NCBI GenBank assembly: GCA_903813345.2
Contig: CAIIXF020000011.1
Coordinates: 9,456,842-9,520,841, forward strand
From: Owenia fusiformis
Lineage: Eukaryota > Annelida > Polychaeta > Sabellida > Oweniidae
Direction: 5' to 3'
Length of the DNA stretch: 64,000 nucleotides
Shown: piece after piece, positions 1 to 11,639 of the stretch
Layout: each line of letters starts with the position of its first letter
How positions within the stretch are numbered: position 1 is the stretch's first letter
The notes under the pieces: model-generated
Seen by the model: only the letters and a program-made list of their open reading frames with translations
Told to the model about the DNA's origin: nothing
The model's database searches: none
Made by a program: the position numbers and the translations under genes

Positions 1-744
1 CATGTAGTAAAAAATTGGAAGAAATATTGTTTTATACTTTCAAGTAACAACAAGGTCTAAGCCATATTGTTACCTTGGGAATGTATCAAGAGTGGAAATA
101 TGTGACATAAAATACAATCCCCAATCCCCAACCTACATCATTTTAACACTTATCTTCTTGAAAAGGTTAACTTTGGTTTTAACTTAAGGAGACTATAGGC
201 TCAATATCCCACCATTAATTAAAAGTATTATGAGACTAGAGCTACAAAAGATTCATTTTGTAGAATATAAAGGGCTTATCGATACTGTAAATGAGCCAGT
301 GGTGGTTATACAAGAGAACCAAAGGACATCTAGGAAACAGCAATATGGAATTCCCCTGTGTAGGACAGATCCCATTGTCTTAACTGTAGTGAAGGTATGT
401 GCAAACATCAATCTATTTCCTGAGCTTTAATTTCCCAAATGCCAGTCTACGTCTATTGATAATAGATACTATGATATGATTCTATTTCTGCTACTCAGTT
501 GACTAAAAATCCAATTTGTCATTTGAACAAAAACCAATGTTCTGAGCTTGTCTAAGATCAACTTTCATGTGGGAATAAAATGTGATGCAATTCCCATAAA
601 CAAGCTGCAAAAAGTAGCATTCCAACCAGATCTACAGTAGAAAAGCTCTCAAAATAGAAATATCAAAAATTCAGGAGGCCCATCACAGATAATCTCATAT
701 CTTTTTAAGCCATGAATGCATTATTACAAAAAAGAAAAATTAAA
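1..744. other. AT-rich sequence, no supported gene
   Basis: No recognisable domain or repeat was seen. One open stretch on the plus strand (230-393) ends at a GT dinucleotide in a donor-like context (gaaggtatgtgc) and could be an exon. It has no recognisable family and no convincing acceptor, so it is not called. Confidence 0.4.
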
Positions 745-860
745 AATGAATGTAAATACTATAGAAGGAGGCAGTAGACATTGTACCTGGAAAGGGAGGT
801 AAGTAAGTATGGCCTATTTCCTCCCTGCTCTTCCATTCCAACATGGTTCACTGGCATGTA
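745..860 (+). repeat. Dispersed repeat, copy 1
   Basis: The block starting 'gtaaatactatagaagg' and ending 'ccaacatggtt' recurs at 6,820-6,995, once complete and once partial. Here it is followed by CACTGGCATGTAG. At 6,820 the reverse complement of that 13-mer precedes the repeat, so the 13-mer may be a terminal inverted repeat of a short element. The unit contains an embedded donor-like site (ggtaagtaagt). Confidence 0.6.
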
Positions 861-1563
861 GCGATTATAGCGGTCCTGTCTTGGCTTATTGAATTGTTAC
901 GAAGTCACGTATGCGGTGCGGAAGTTAGAGAGCAAATGACCATCATTTCAATGTAATAGTTTATGCAGGAAAGTTGAGATTAGGCCATTGGAGTATTTGT
1001 TTCATGCATTTGTAAAACGTTACCCACTCATAGGTCATACTTATCGTTAAACCAATAACTCAAATATATTCCCTTGTACACCGATCACCTGTTGAGATTA
1101 ATACAGGCCGATTTCAACAAATATAAACGGCGATATATTTAAAATCGTATTCAAGCATGACCACGTCCCAACTTCTTTTGTTTTCTTTACAACTAAGCTA
1201 TGACTGCAGTCTATTCAGTGTTGCGTATCGAACCTTGTTTATTATAAAAATAGTGCAACAACAAGCAGAATTCACACATTTACCCTATACTTATTCTCAA
1301 CTGAAGACATTGAATTTATCTCTTAGGTTTTACATTATAAATATCTTAACATGCAGAATACGAAAATAGAGGCTTAGGCCCAACTTTGTATGAATTTTAT
1401 GAGAATAATCTGATTTTAGAGAAATGAAAAGAAAAATGTCCACACCCTACACAAAATATTTATGGCTCCCCGGGAATACGTATGTGCTGCTTGTATATTA
1501 GAATCGTATTCCAGTTACAGAAAGAAGTACATATCATGCTAAACTTATACAACAGTTATGCAC
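861..1563. other. Unannotated AT-rich sequence
   Basis: Nothing with recognisable coding potential or repeat structure was found. The short open frame at 1,157-1,369 has no recognisable motif. Confidence 0.4.
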
Positions 1564-1688
1564 TTGGAGGTTTTGGATACAGGGAATATCCCGAGGGATA
1601 TATAATATGTCTTCCCTTGGTCCCTTCGGTCCCTCGGGAAGATATATTGTATATCCCTCGGGATATTCCCTGTATCCAAAACCTCCAA
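1564..1688. repeat. Long near-perfect palindrome, 53-bp arms
   Basis: Arm 1,564-1,616 is the reverse complement of 1,636-1,688 with about three mismatches, around a 19-nt loop. The core words 'atcccgagggatat' and 'tccctcgggaaga' resemble the ends of the foldback element at 56,158-57,095, so this is probably its terminal hairpin. Open frames on both strands here are products of the palindrome, not genes. Confidence 0.85.
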
Positions 1689-2100
1689 TTGCATAATCCC
1701 TATATATTGGCCAAGGGATAATCCCAATATCCTGACTATAGGATAATATGTTTATCACATACCAATCTTGGTCATCTGGTTCACATTGTTAAATCGTGGA
1801 AATATTTTAGAATATTCATGTCCAGTTTTGTTTTCTTGGCCGTGGGCGGATTTTCATGTTCTCTCAAATATTCCCATATTTATTTTCTCGAATTTTTTAT
1901 TGATATAGTGGATGCTCTTTCCCTTTTTTTAACTATCAAACAGACCCTGATTGCCTGTGTTTTCTCCATTGCCGTTTACAGTCATTCAGCGAACGTTACA
2001 AATTATGAACAAATATGTAAGCGGCGATTATGACGTAGCGGGCAGATATACTATATCTGCCCGCTTGGAGCGGGACGTAAAGCTTTATCCCATGGTTGCA
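1689..2100 (+). mobile_element. One arm of a foldback element (family also at 56,158-57,095)
   Basis: The order of words matches the left arm of the 56.2-57.1 kb element: 'ggataatcccaatatcctga', then 'tttatcaca...caatcttggtcatctg', then 'ttttagaatattcatgtcca' and 'gttttgttttcttgg', then 'tatgacgtagcgggcagat'. At 2,038-2,064 the arm closes on a hairpin, GCGGGCAGATATA/TATATCTGCCCGC. No protein is encoded. The partner arm is missing, so this is a partial or solo copy. Confidence 0.7.
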
Positions 2101-2800
2101 AGGAGGATATAGATCGAATATCACATGATGATATATTTGATATGTGGATCAAGATATCATATTTTAGCAAACAATTTACAAACCATCGAATATCACTTTT
2201 AAACTATCGAATATCACATCTTAAATAGAGGATATCCTATGATTTATGAGTGATATGATTTTTATCCACGAATGGATATGATATCTGCACGAGTGAGCGT
2301 AGCGAGAGAGTGCAGATATCAACATCCATGAGTGGATTAAAATCATATCACGAGTAAATCATAGGATGTTCTTTATATTCCATAGTTAAAGTCATCATCA
2401 GAATCTTCGGGAATTAAGTGATCTAAAACGAACTTAGCCTCGTTTTGAGTCTGAAGTAGCAAAAATCCATAAACCATGGCATACGGCGCCGCATGTCATG
2501 GCTAAAACACCGTATGCTATGGTTAAGTGAAAATTTGCCAAAAATATCATATTTTACCACTGATTTCAAAAATACCGTTTTTATTTTGACATGTTATCCT
2601 ATGGATATCATGCTAACTATGGAATAATATAGGAATATCCTATGGCTCTGAAAAAATATCACTTATATCAATGAGTGGATATTGATATCTTCGCGAGTGA
2701 GCGCAGCGAATGAGTGAAGATACTGATATCCATGAGTGGATATAAGTGATATTTTTGAAAAACTATAGGATTGTCCGTTTATCCCATTGGGAATTATTAT
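2101..2800. repeat. Element built of nested hairpins
   Basis: Two hairpins of about 100 nt occur in series. One (2,252-2,351) is closed by 'gtgatatgatttttatccac' and its complement. The other (2,652-2,754) is closed by 'aaaatatcacttatatcaat' and its complement. Both carry a near-identical loop word, 'gagtgagcgYagcga'. A wider pairing, 'cctatgattta' with 'taaatcatagg', encloses the first. A diverged relative is visible at 13,800-14,000. No coding potential. Confidence 0.75.
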
Positions 2801-2965
2801 CCAGCGAACATTGAATAGTCAGATAAATTGCAATGGAAATTCCATTTCGTCTGACATTTTGATTGCGATAATTCAACGAACGTCAGATACGTGACGTAAC
2901 AGAGTGGTTTGTATTTAATGCGAACGCCGTAAAAACAAGATCCCGAAAAATAAAAATATATAATA

Positions 2966-4836
2966 AATATATAATTCAATTCAATTCAATTTATTTCATA
3001 ATTCTTATATAATATACACTATAAAAACAAGCCGCTAGACACCCTAGTGGGTATATGTTGCGGTCTAACAGAAATCATTAAAATGACATCTAGACTACAT
3101 ATAAAAGAAAACACTATATTATGTTACATGTAGGTATAGTATATAAAAATGGTATTAACAATTAATCTAAGGATGTACAATGTAAAAATGTTACAAAAAT
3201 CAGGTATCAGTATAAAATCAACAGTATAGTATGATATTGGTATTATACATTATCGATAGATGAGTAGTTTTTTATATGAAGATTTGAAAATATTTAGAGT
3301 GGAGCATTTTTTAATATCATGTGGTAGAGCATTCCAAAGATTAGGACCTAGATAGGGAAGGGAAAGTTTAGAGCATTTAGGGATATGAAAATAATGCAAT
3401 TGTCTTGTGTAATGATGATGAATATTAATGTTGATATCAAACAAGTCTTGAAATAGATTTTTTGGAAGACTGGGGTGCTTATTAAAGATTTTGTACATGA
3501 ACTGACCAGTACAATATCTGTTGACATCAAAAATATTTAATATGTTAAGATCTTTAAATAAGGGAGCGGAGTGAGAAAGTCTATCCTTATTTAAAGCTAG
3601 CCTTAAGAATTGTTTCTGCAGTTTATGTAGACGATCATAAAATGATTTAAATGTGTTACCCCAGATTATGTTGCAATAATTTAATTGAGAGTGTATCAAT
3701 GAGTAGTAAATTGTTTTGAAACTGTCTATTTGAAATAGATGTTTAATGTGATAAAGAGAACCAATGACGCGAGAAATCTTTGTTTCAATAGATTTTATGT
3801 GCTCTTTAAATTTCAAGTTTTTATCAATAATAATTCCAAGAAAGTCAATTTTATCCCGGAAATTTATGTTCTCATAGCGTATTTTGAGATTCAGATTTGT
3901 TTGATTTTTTTGGGGTCCAAATAGAATAGCATTGGTTTTGCCAATATTAAGTGAAAGTTTGTTTGCTTTTATCCAGTCATCTATTGAATTCAAGTTTGCA
4001 TTAGTTCTAGTCATAAGTTCATTTAAATCATAATCACTATCAAGAAGATTGGTGTCATCAGCAAACATAAAATTTTTAGATTAGGGTCAACAAAAGGCAG
4101 ATCATTTATGTAAAGAATAAGTAATAGTGGTCCAAGTACCGAGCCCTGCGGAACACCAAAATTTAGAGATGATTGTTTAGATTCATAATTGTTAATGGTG
4201 ACATATTGTTTGCGGTCTTTTAAATAACTTTCAAACCAGGACTTAGCTATTCCTCTGATGCCATAATATTCAAGTTTTTGTATCAAAATGTCATGATTAA
4301 TTGTGTCAAAGGCCTTGGAAAAATCTAATGTTATGCCAATGCTCGTTTTCCCAAATCAGTTGATTTTCGAATTTGTTCAATGAAATATAAAATGGCCATG
4401 TAGGTAGAGTTGAATTTCTGAAATCCAAATTGATAAGTAAAAATAATTTCAAAACGTTCTAAAAAAACAGTGAGTTTGGCGTGCATGAGCTTTTCTAACA
4501 ATTTAGAAAATACCGATAAAACTGAAATTGGTCTATAGTTCGAAGGACTTGTAGTGACTCCTTTTTTAAATACAGGTGTTACTTTGGCCAATTTGATGGC
4601 GTCTGGGAAAATACCAGATTTAAAAGATAAGTTAAATATATACAAGAGTGGATCAATTAAAAACTGTCTTACAGACTTAATAAGTGATGGTAGAATCCCA
4701 TCAGGTCCAGGCGAGGAAGATTTTAGAAGACATATTTCTAATTCAAGCTCAGTTTTTGAGGTCTTTTTGAGATAAATAGATGATTGAACTTTTTGAGCTC
4801 TTGCTAGGTATTCATAAACAATCGTTTTGCTGAATT
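2966..4836 (-). mobile_element. 5'-truncated non-LTR retrotransposon (CR1/jockey-like LINE)
   Basis: The minus strand encodes the C-terminal half of a LINE polymerase. The element ends at its 3' side in a short microsatellite, (attca)n at 2,974-2,990, the tail style of CR1/L2-type LINEs. The coding sequence runs back without a stop to about 4,835, where an in-frame TAA and unrelated sequence begin. The copy is therefore 5'-truncated and lacks ORF1 and the endonuclease. Clade assignment is by motif resemblance only. Confidence 0.85.
3250..4830 (-). pseudogene. Reverse transcriptase ORF, frameshifted
   Basis: Motifs in order on the minus strand are SSPGPDGI, VTPVFKKG, NYRPISVLS (fingers), QFGFQ, GVPQGSVLGPLL with INDLP (palm), and FADDTNLL, the catalytic YxDD-type box. 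A thumb and C-terminal region follows with YLGPNLWNALP. The reading frame changes near 4,290-4,330 and again near 4,060, just before the FADD box. Three segments (about 4,830-4,331, 4,286-4,060 and 4,068-3,250) together make one ORF. It is a dead copy. Confidence 0.88.
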
Positions 4837-4839
4837 AAT

Positions 4840-5045
4840 AAAAAAAAATCCACTTTTTTGGAAGCGGGAAGATACGCCCCGAAGCGGGAAGATATGCACC
4901 GAAGCGGGAGATATGACGGGAGATATGGAGGTTCTTGATATGGAAACCTCAAAATCAGGATACGGGATATATCTTACCAACTTATCTCCCTAAAACCCTA
5001 CTTGGCATAGGATAAATCAAGATAATTTCTACTCGCATCTAGTCT
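4840..5045. repeat. Short GAAGCGGGAAGATA repeats and a MITE end
   Basis: Three imperfect copies of 'gaagcgggaagatatgc' lie at 4,861-4,910. At 5,005-5,041 the words 'ataaatcaagat' and 'tttctactcgcatct' match the 3' end of the AGATGCGAGTAG element family seen complete at 15,203, 27,632 and 31,715. This is a fragment of that family. Confidence 0.5.
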
Positions 5046-5123
5046 ATTCCACATGTTTGGGAAAAGTGTACAGGAAAATCTCCATGTTCAATTGATGTAT
5101 GATCAACCCTCATAGGGGTCAAT

Positions 5124-6286
5124 CCAGTTGTCCGAAACCCAGTTGTCCGAAACTCAATTCTCCGAAACCCAGTTGTCCGAAACCAAGTTCTCCGAAAATT
5201 AGGGGATCTTATCAAAAAATACAATTTCTTAAAACGAATCTTGTCGCAACCTCTGCGAATCACGACAGCATAACATTTGAATCACGTTGACATCATTGCA
5301 TAATTAGGCTAAATATGCTAAGTCAAGACGTTAATTAGCCCACGAAAGTTCATGGGTAACTTGAGAACTACAAAATACAACCAAATACTTTTCGAACGTA
5401 CAATAGCAATATTTCTCACCCAACGTCTTCATAGTTTTAGGAACGTATTTTAAACGCATGATAGCCAAATATATCAAGATACTATATCTGCCTAAATGAA
5501 GTTATCTAGTGTTGACAAAGTTTTGAAATATATTTTATCCAGATCCATCAGAAATTAACTTATCCAATACATTTGTTCATAAGAATTCTTTAATTCTACC
5601 TCGTTCCCAATACGTCCTCAGACAGACAAGAAATTGAAGTCACACCCGTTTGTTTGCGTGGCATATTTATACGTATACGCACTTTCTCTGATTATTGTCA
5701 AACAAATACATTTCAGGAGAAGAAAATAAAAAACAAATGCCTGAAACGAATGCCGAAACATAAATCCCAAGTGATTAAGTTTAGAATGTTTTATTCTTTT
5801 ACGATTTGATAAGAGACTGAGACTAAGAAATTAAATGCGAAGAAATATTTTGACAACGTAATTTGTATACTGTTTTATTCTTAAAGTTCTATGCGATAAC
5901 TTATTTTATCTGTTTCAAAATGTTTCATTTTATTTTGCCTATATAAAAGAGATTGAAGAAGGTAAGATAAACTGTTCCGTAATATATATTGTGTTTTAAT
6001 AACCTTTTTAGAATCACAATGTAAAATAAATCTCCCGTTCCTGCCATTCTGGTAATGCCATGCAATGGATGCAATTCAAAGTGAGAGAGAGATCTATGAA
6101 TATCAGAATGCGTCCATGCCATTAATTTGGCCAAATACATGGCATGAAACTGACGTAAGCTTAAGTAAGCTACGCCCCCCCCCCCCTTTCTCTGGTAAAT
6201 TATGACTTTATTTTTCGGAGTAATGGGTTTCGGATAACTGGGTTTCGGGGAATTGGGTTTCGGACAACTGGGTTTCGGACAACTGG
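5124..6286. mobile_element. Non-autonomous DNA transposon with repeat-built TIRs
   Basis: The left end (5,124-5,200) holds five variants of the 15-mer CCCAGTTGTCCGAAA. The right end (about 6,216-6,286) holds the same five variants, in the same order, as reverse complement. The TIRs are about 75 bp and the element about 1.16 kb. The interior has no recognisable ORF. GTCAAT stands just outside the left end (5,118-5,123) and again at 6,290-6,295, a possible imperfect target duplication. A poly-C tract of about 14 lies at 6,175-6,187. Confidence 0.8.
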
Positions 6287-6667
6287 GGTGTCAATATATA
6301 CGAATCGAATGTATTCTCGTGTGCATTACAATATCCCCATTGAAACATTTTTTGGCCTGCAATGGACGTATAATGAATTAGAATATGAGGCCGTGTTATC
6401 ATTCTAATGTAAAGTCATGGTATTTACTGTGGTATTGGGTTGCAAGTTAATATCAGATTCAATGCAAATTAATCATCTAATATCAGATGCGCGATCAGTC
6501 CAATAATCTAATTTCAGGTCATCAGTTCGATATCTAGCACTTGTTCTAACGACACGGTATTACTAGACTATCATATTATAAATACACACACATATAAAAC
6601 AATCAAACTGGTACACGATATAAGCACGACTGCTCTTTCAATTGAGTATAAATGTTGATAAACTTAC

Positions 6668-6818
6668 CCGGAAGCCAAGACATACACGTTTAGACGATGC
6701 TATTTTCAGTTCAGTGTAAGAGTAAATGCCCGGATATCGAGGCTTTTTCGTGTAAAGTTTTAACCAAGCATCTAAAATCGGGTTATATTGCGTGTAGAAT
6801 TTATCGATATCAGGGCCG
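6668..6818 (-). CDS. Candidate orphan exon
   Basis: A 151-nt open block on the minus strand has an acceptor-like 'catgtag' before 6,818 and a strong donor, CGG/gtaagtt, after 6,668. Read from the second base it encodes GPDIDKFYTQYNPILDAW followed by LKLYTKKPRYPGIYSYTE and ends SKRVCLGFR. The composition (Y, K, W, P, balanced codons) looks like a real protein, unlike its surroundings. I do not recognise the family. It directly abuts the repeat at 6,820-6,995. Confidence 0.35.
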
Positions 6819-6819
6819 C

Positions 6820-6995
6820 TACATGCCAGTGATGGTTGTAATGAGTAAATACTATAGAAGGAGGCAGTAGACATTGTACCAAGGAAGAAAGGTAAGTAAG
6901 TATGGCCTATTTCTTCCCTGCCCCTTCCTTTCCAACATGGTTGTAATGGGCAAATACTATAGAAGGAGGCAGTAGACACTGTACCATGGAAGAAA
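6820..6995 (+). repeat. Dispersed repeat, copies 2 and 3 in tandem
   Basis: Two head-to-tail copies of the block at 745-860 start at about 6,839 and 6,947, each with 'aaatactatagaaggaggca'. The first is complete and the second stops at 'ggaagaaaggtc'. The run is preceded by CTACATGCCAGTG, the reverse complement of the 13-mer that follows copy 1. Confidence 0.6.
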
Positions 6996-8700
6996 GGTCT
7001 TATAGCCTAGAAGCTAAGGAGCTTCAAAACAGATTTCTTTCTTTGATGTTAATCATTAATTTATTTACATCCTGGGTGTAGTATGTTGATTTAATGGTTC
7101 AATAGTCCAGATAGTGTTCCATGTTATTGAATAACAATGATTGATCAATGAACTAGGCACTTATTGAGTATAATACATCCGGATTGTTCTAATAAACATC
7201 TTAAAACTATTTGATCGTGATGAACTCTTGTATCGCTAATACCGTAAGCAAGCACCTCCAAGAATAGATGAGCTATTGCCAAAAAATAAAGACATTTTTA
7301 CATTTTACATCCTTAGAGAACACAAATTCCTTAAAACCATTGAGCTTTTTAGCTCATCTATCAAACACCAATATATGCAGAAAGTAATAAAGTATCTTCC
7401 TCTTATCTATGAGTAGATTTTCAGATGAGAAACAAGCAACAAATAAATGAATAAAAAATAATGAAATCCCAAGATACAACTTATGTTTTACCTCATAATG
7501 CCGTACCAATGGGATTCTTATGTCCATTCAGTTAACAGAATTAATTGTAAGATTGGGTATCCTCCTGTTCAAAAATGGGAAAAATTGATACTTTAGATCA
7601 ATGATATTTTAGGTTTGCAGTGTTCCAGGGATGTCTGGATATAGTACATGTTTTCAATGACATTTATTTATCTTCAACAACAAATGGATTGAAGCTTTCT
7701 TTTCCAATATTGAATGTGACATGAAAGATCAGAGAGGTTCTAACAGCAAAAAATCATGTTAGTGAATTCAATATATTCATTCGACAAACCAAATTGTGGC
7801 TAAATATGAATGAGCTAGAAAGGGCCATCAAACACTATTGGCTGAAACTTGGATCACATGTGTATTAACAAATATCAGTCAATTCATTCAATAATGCCTG
7901 CCTCATTCATTCTTGTTCTTTTATCTAATGTGTGATAAGTATTGGCAGCAGAAACTGATTTCTTGATTCCCATATCAATCAAGTGAATTAGTCGTGAGAA
8001 ATTGCCATGGATCTTTCATCCTGCCAAGCAATCCAGTATAAACTTGGGCTAATTGCTCTGTGTGTGACTTTTTGTGTTATAAACTTAGTTTTAATCTTGC
8101 CAAAGTCTCATCTATTCCAGCCTGACTAATTAAATCAGAACTATGTTGCCAAAGAAGTAATAAAGCAAAATCTGTATAAAGACAGCTTTCCATAGAACCT
8201 ATTAATCAAAGCAAAGCAATAGAACAGAATATGTCTTATGTATAAATATTTGGAAGGGTTATGGTAAATTTTCTGGACAAAAACAAATTGGTCATTCCGT
8301 TTACATGTACAATGATTCTGTCAACATTGAGAGAGTGAATTTTCTCATATGACTAGCAAAGATACAGCCATCTTTATCCCATGCAAGATATTGCCATCTT
8401 TCATCCTAAAAAGTAACACGTGCAAGATGAGATTTACTTATGACATCACAGGTTTAAAAACATCATCAGCATGACAATGGATACATCGTTACTATGAGTA
8501 TCCATGCTCATTCTACAAAATAAGTTGTGACATCATAACAATCGGACTTTGTTGCCACGCGTAACCATGTGTTTTCTACAACATTGTTGTGACATCATAA
8601 CAATTGAAAGATGAAGTTCCATTAATTTGAAGCTATTTTCACTAATTTTTTATCATAAAACGGTGAAAATATGGCATAATTTAGAGTCATATGAGAAAAA
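6996..8700. other. Unannotated AT-rich sequence
   Basis: No recognisable gene, repeat array or hairpin was found. Stops are frequent in all frames. Confidence 0.4.
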
Positions 8701-8714
8701 CTTTCTTGTACTCG

Positions 8715-8832
8715 TACCTGTGCAATATCGTCCATTCTTGACTCGCTTTAATAATGTTTCTTTATCTCGTCTGCGACTCGATAAAGAAGAATTATCAAAG
8801 CTCATCAAGAATGGACGATCTTGCACAGGTAC
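8715..8832. repeat. 118-nt hairpin
   Basis: 'gtacctgtgcaatatcgtcc' at 8,715 pairs with its near-perfect complement ending at 8,832. Inside, 'tctttatctcgtc' pairs with 'gactcgataaaga'. An open frame crossing it (8,627-8,968) is a by-product and lacks known motifs. It may be a small foldback or MITE. Confidence 0.75.
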
Positions 8833-8849
8833 TCATATAAGAACCTCTA

Positions 8850-9215
8850 TATCCAATGGATGCATGTACAACAACCAATATAAATCCTTGTATTCATTCA
8901 AACTGCTTTGCTTCATTTGTAAGAGATTTCATAAGCCATGCTGTGTCCAAATATGTGACAGGTTTTAGAAGTCAATTTTTCCTATTACACACAAAAAGAA
9001 GATCCCAAACTTCACCCATAAAATGTGAAATTGATTTGTCAAAAAAACTCCCTTTTATAAATGTGTGACGATCTATACTATACTAGTACACAACGACCTC
9101 AAACCTGTGAACGCTTGAGTATTATTCCGAGATAGAGCCTTTTATACTAAATGGTGAGCAACACCAAAAAACGAGCGTTCGATTTGCTAAACGATATGCG
9201 TAACGCTTTAAGAAT
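8850..9215 (-). repeat. Dispersed repeat, uninterrupted copy
   Basis: Its reverse complement matches 15,075-15,910. Shared words include 'tcgtttagcaaatcg', 'gctcaccgtttagtat', 'gacaaatcaatttcacattt' and 'ccaatataaatccttg'. This copy lacks the 440-bp insertion present in the other, so it serves as the empty site for the MITE at 15,203-15,644. Confidence 0.7.
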
Positions 9216-10131
9216 ACATAAAAATTTTCAAACTCACTAACAATTGAAAAGGAGACATCCTCTTTTAGAATTTATGTCTAATAACTTTATCATCAAACAA
9301 AAAGCATGGCAATGAATGCTTTGAAAAAAGCAAGTAAAATTGTGACAATTTCTGAAATGATTATCTTAGACTTTAATCTGTCCTTAATGCTACCTGATCA
9401 TACCACTTTATTGAGTATATGGCATTATAATTTTTTCAATCTGGACCTTGCAGTTTCAATAGTTACTGGTCAATCTATGAGATATTCATCATATGAAACA
9501 AGGAGCAAGTCAACTACTATTTCCTTCAACTATTGAACAAATCATATCCTTATTTTCTGAAATAATCTTCGCCATTACATAAGAATTTACCCCTTGCATT
9601 CGTTACAAATTCACTTCTTAAAAGAAAGCTTCGTTTTTCACTCTTTCAGTTTACAATTAATCTCTGATCTCACCGAACCAATCAGAGTTTGTCATCGAAA
9701 TAGGGACGATTTTCTATGTGAATTCACTAGTTTAGACAATTATATATAGCACACAGACCAATATTAGAAAATGAAAACTTGACCAGAAGAGTAAAAGCAC
9801 AAAGGGCATCAGTAGCATGTACCTCTTATTTAAACAACAACTCAAATCTAACCTTTGGTTACACATTACGGTTCTCTCCACCAAATTATATCACTACAGC
9901 TCAATTGTGTGCTTCTCTAATGACATTTGACAGCTGATTGACCTAATGTTACCATTGCACTAAACTGATATATCACTAATAACACATTTTCCCAAAGCAC
10001 TAATATCCTGTCTAAACAATCTCAAGACTCTTACATATATCATATATAAAATTACCCTAACTAGCTAAACTGTTCAAAATATTTTTTGGTATAAGCACAA
10101 AATGCTAAAAATCTCATTTTATTATTGGAAT
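9216..10131. other. Mostly unannotated; one ACCCYTTGCATTCG repeat copy
   Basis: At about 9,588-9,710 a copy of the family 'ccttgcattcgtt...acttcttaaaagaaagcttcg' is present, followed by 'cagtttacaattaatctctgatctcac'. The same succession is found at 63,355-63,470. The rest shows no gene or repeat that I can support. Confidence 0.45.
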
Positions 10132-10160
10132 CATGGGCTTTCAATAGTTGAAAGCCCATG
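10132..10160. repeat. 13-bp perfect inverted repeat, 3-nt loop
   Basis: CATGGGCTTTCAA pairs with TTGAAAGCCCATG around TAG. It is a short stem-loop in otherwise unannotated DNA. There is no neighbouring gene to which it could act as a regulatory site. Confidence 0.8.
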
Positions 10161-10687
10161 TTAGAATGAAGTACTGCACTTTACTACTTCCACATTGAAA
10201 AGATCTGTATCATTAATAAAGCTACTTGTCCAAGTAGACAACCCACCATTGTAAATTTCTTTTGTACATCTACTAATGATCCCAATGAGATTTTTTGTCA
10301 GGACAAATATTCTTCATTAAATCACTATTCTAAATGACAGCTTAAGGCATTTAGAAACATGTAATAATATTATTTCATGTCATCAGAAATGTTTTGCAAA
10401 ACCAAATGAGGCAATAGAACAAAGGTTAACAGTAGAGTTTCAATATGACCAAGTGAAATAAATGTCTTGAAATAATAAAATAGGCCACAGCAAATATTTT
10501 GTAATAATAATAAATAAGTTTGAATTATATACAAAGTAGGATTAAAAGAAAGTAAGAAAGCAAGAGAACACAATTCAGATAATCAGTTGTTATAATGTTG
10601 AATTGTTATTTGATTATGATCCTCCACTTAGTGTACTAAATGTTTAATAACATTAATGAGCCAACAAACTAGAATAAAAACAGCAAG

Positions 10688-11425
10688 TTTATTCAGTTAT
10701 CATTATACTAAATGGGGTTATTCAGATAGCATAATACTGAATGGGGTTATTGAGTTATCATTATACTGAATGTGGTTATTCAGTTATCATTATACTGAAT
10801 AAGTTAATTCAGTTATCATTATACTGAATGGGGTTATTGAGTTATCATTACACTGAATGTGGTTATTCAGTTATCATTATACTGAATAAGTTAATTCAGT
10901 TATCATTATACTGAATGGGGTTATTCAGTTATCATTATACTGAATAAGTTAATTCAGTTACCATTATACTGAATGGGGTTATTCAGTTATCATTATACTG
11001 AATGGGGTTATTCAGTTATCATTATAATGAATGGGGTTATTCAGTTATCATAATATTGAATGGGTTTATTCTGTTATCATAATACTGAATGGGGTTATTT
11101 AGTTATCATGATACTGAATTGGGTTATTCATTTATCATAATATTGAATGGGGTTATTCAGTTATCATAATATTGAATGGGGTTATTCAGTTATCATGATA
11201 ATGAATGGGGTTATTCAATTATCATTATATCGAATGGGGTTGTTCAGTTATCATTTTACTGAATGGGTTTATTCAGTTATCATTGGACTGATTGGGGTTA
11301 TTTAGTTATCATAATACTGAATGGGGTTATTCAGTTATCATAATATTGAATAGGGTTATTCAGTTATCATGATACTGAATTGGGTTATTCAGTTATTATA
11401 ATACTGAATGGGGTTATTCAGTTAT
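10688..11425 (+). repeat. 29-bp minisatellite, about 25 copies
   Basis: The consensus, in two pieces, is TTATTCAGTTATCATTATAC then TGAATGGGG. Copies vary mainly in the last third (GAATGGGG, GAATAAG, GAATGTGG), and these variants recur in a higher-order pattern in the first half. Each unit can fold on itself through TTCAGT/ACTGAA, so transcripts or single strands would form a chain of small hairpins. Confidence 0.95.
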
Positions 11426-11639
11426 ATGTTATATTGTATATTTGAATGGATTTAACAGGAATAAATAAGGAGAGAAAGTTATAATTATACTTAATGGATA
11501 TTATGTTATTATTTCGTTGGAAAAGTTGATCATCCTATTAACAACTGCTCAACCAAAGATGCTAATCTCTAAAATATCAAAAAACAATTCAAGGGATAAA
11601 ATTATGATGGCATTAGAAAGAATTAGTCTTGCATCATGC

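Noticed and set aside
230-393. Possible exon on the plus strand with donor gaag/gtatgt
   Set aside because: Open frame of modest length, no acceptor of quality, no recognisable homology; insufficient to call.
1482-1758. ORFs on both strands with the same peptide GGFGYREYPEGY
   Set aside because: The identical peptide on both strands comes from the 53-bp-arm palindrome, not from a gene.
8627-8968. 113-aa ORF
   Set aside because: It spans a 118-nt hairpin and a dispersed repeat; the peptide has no motif and is not supported by any splice context.
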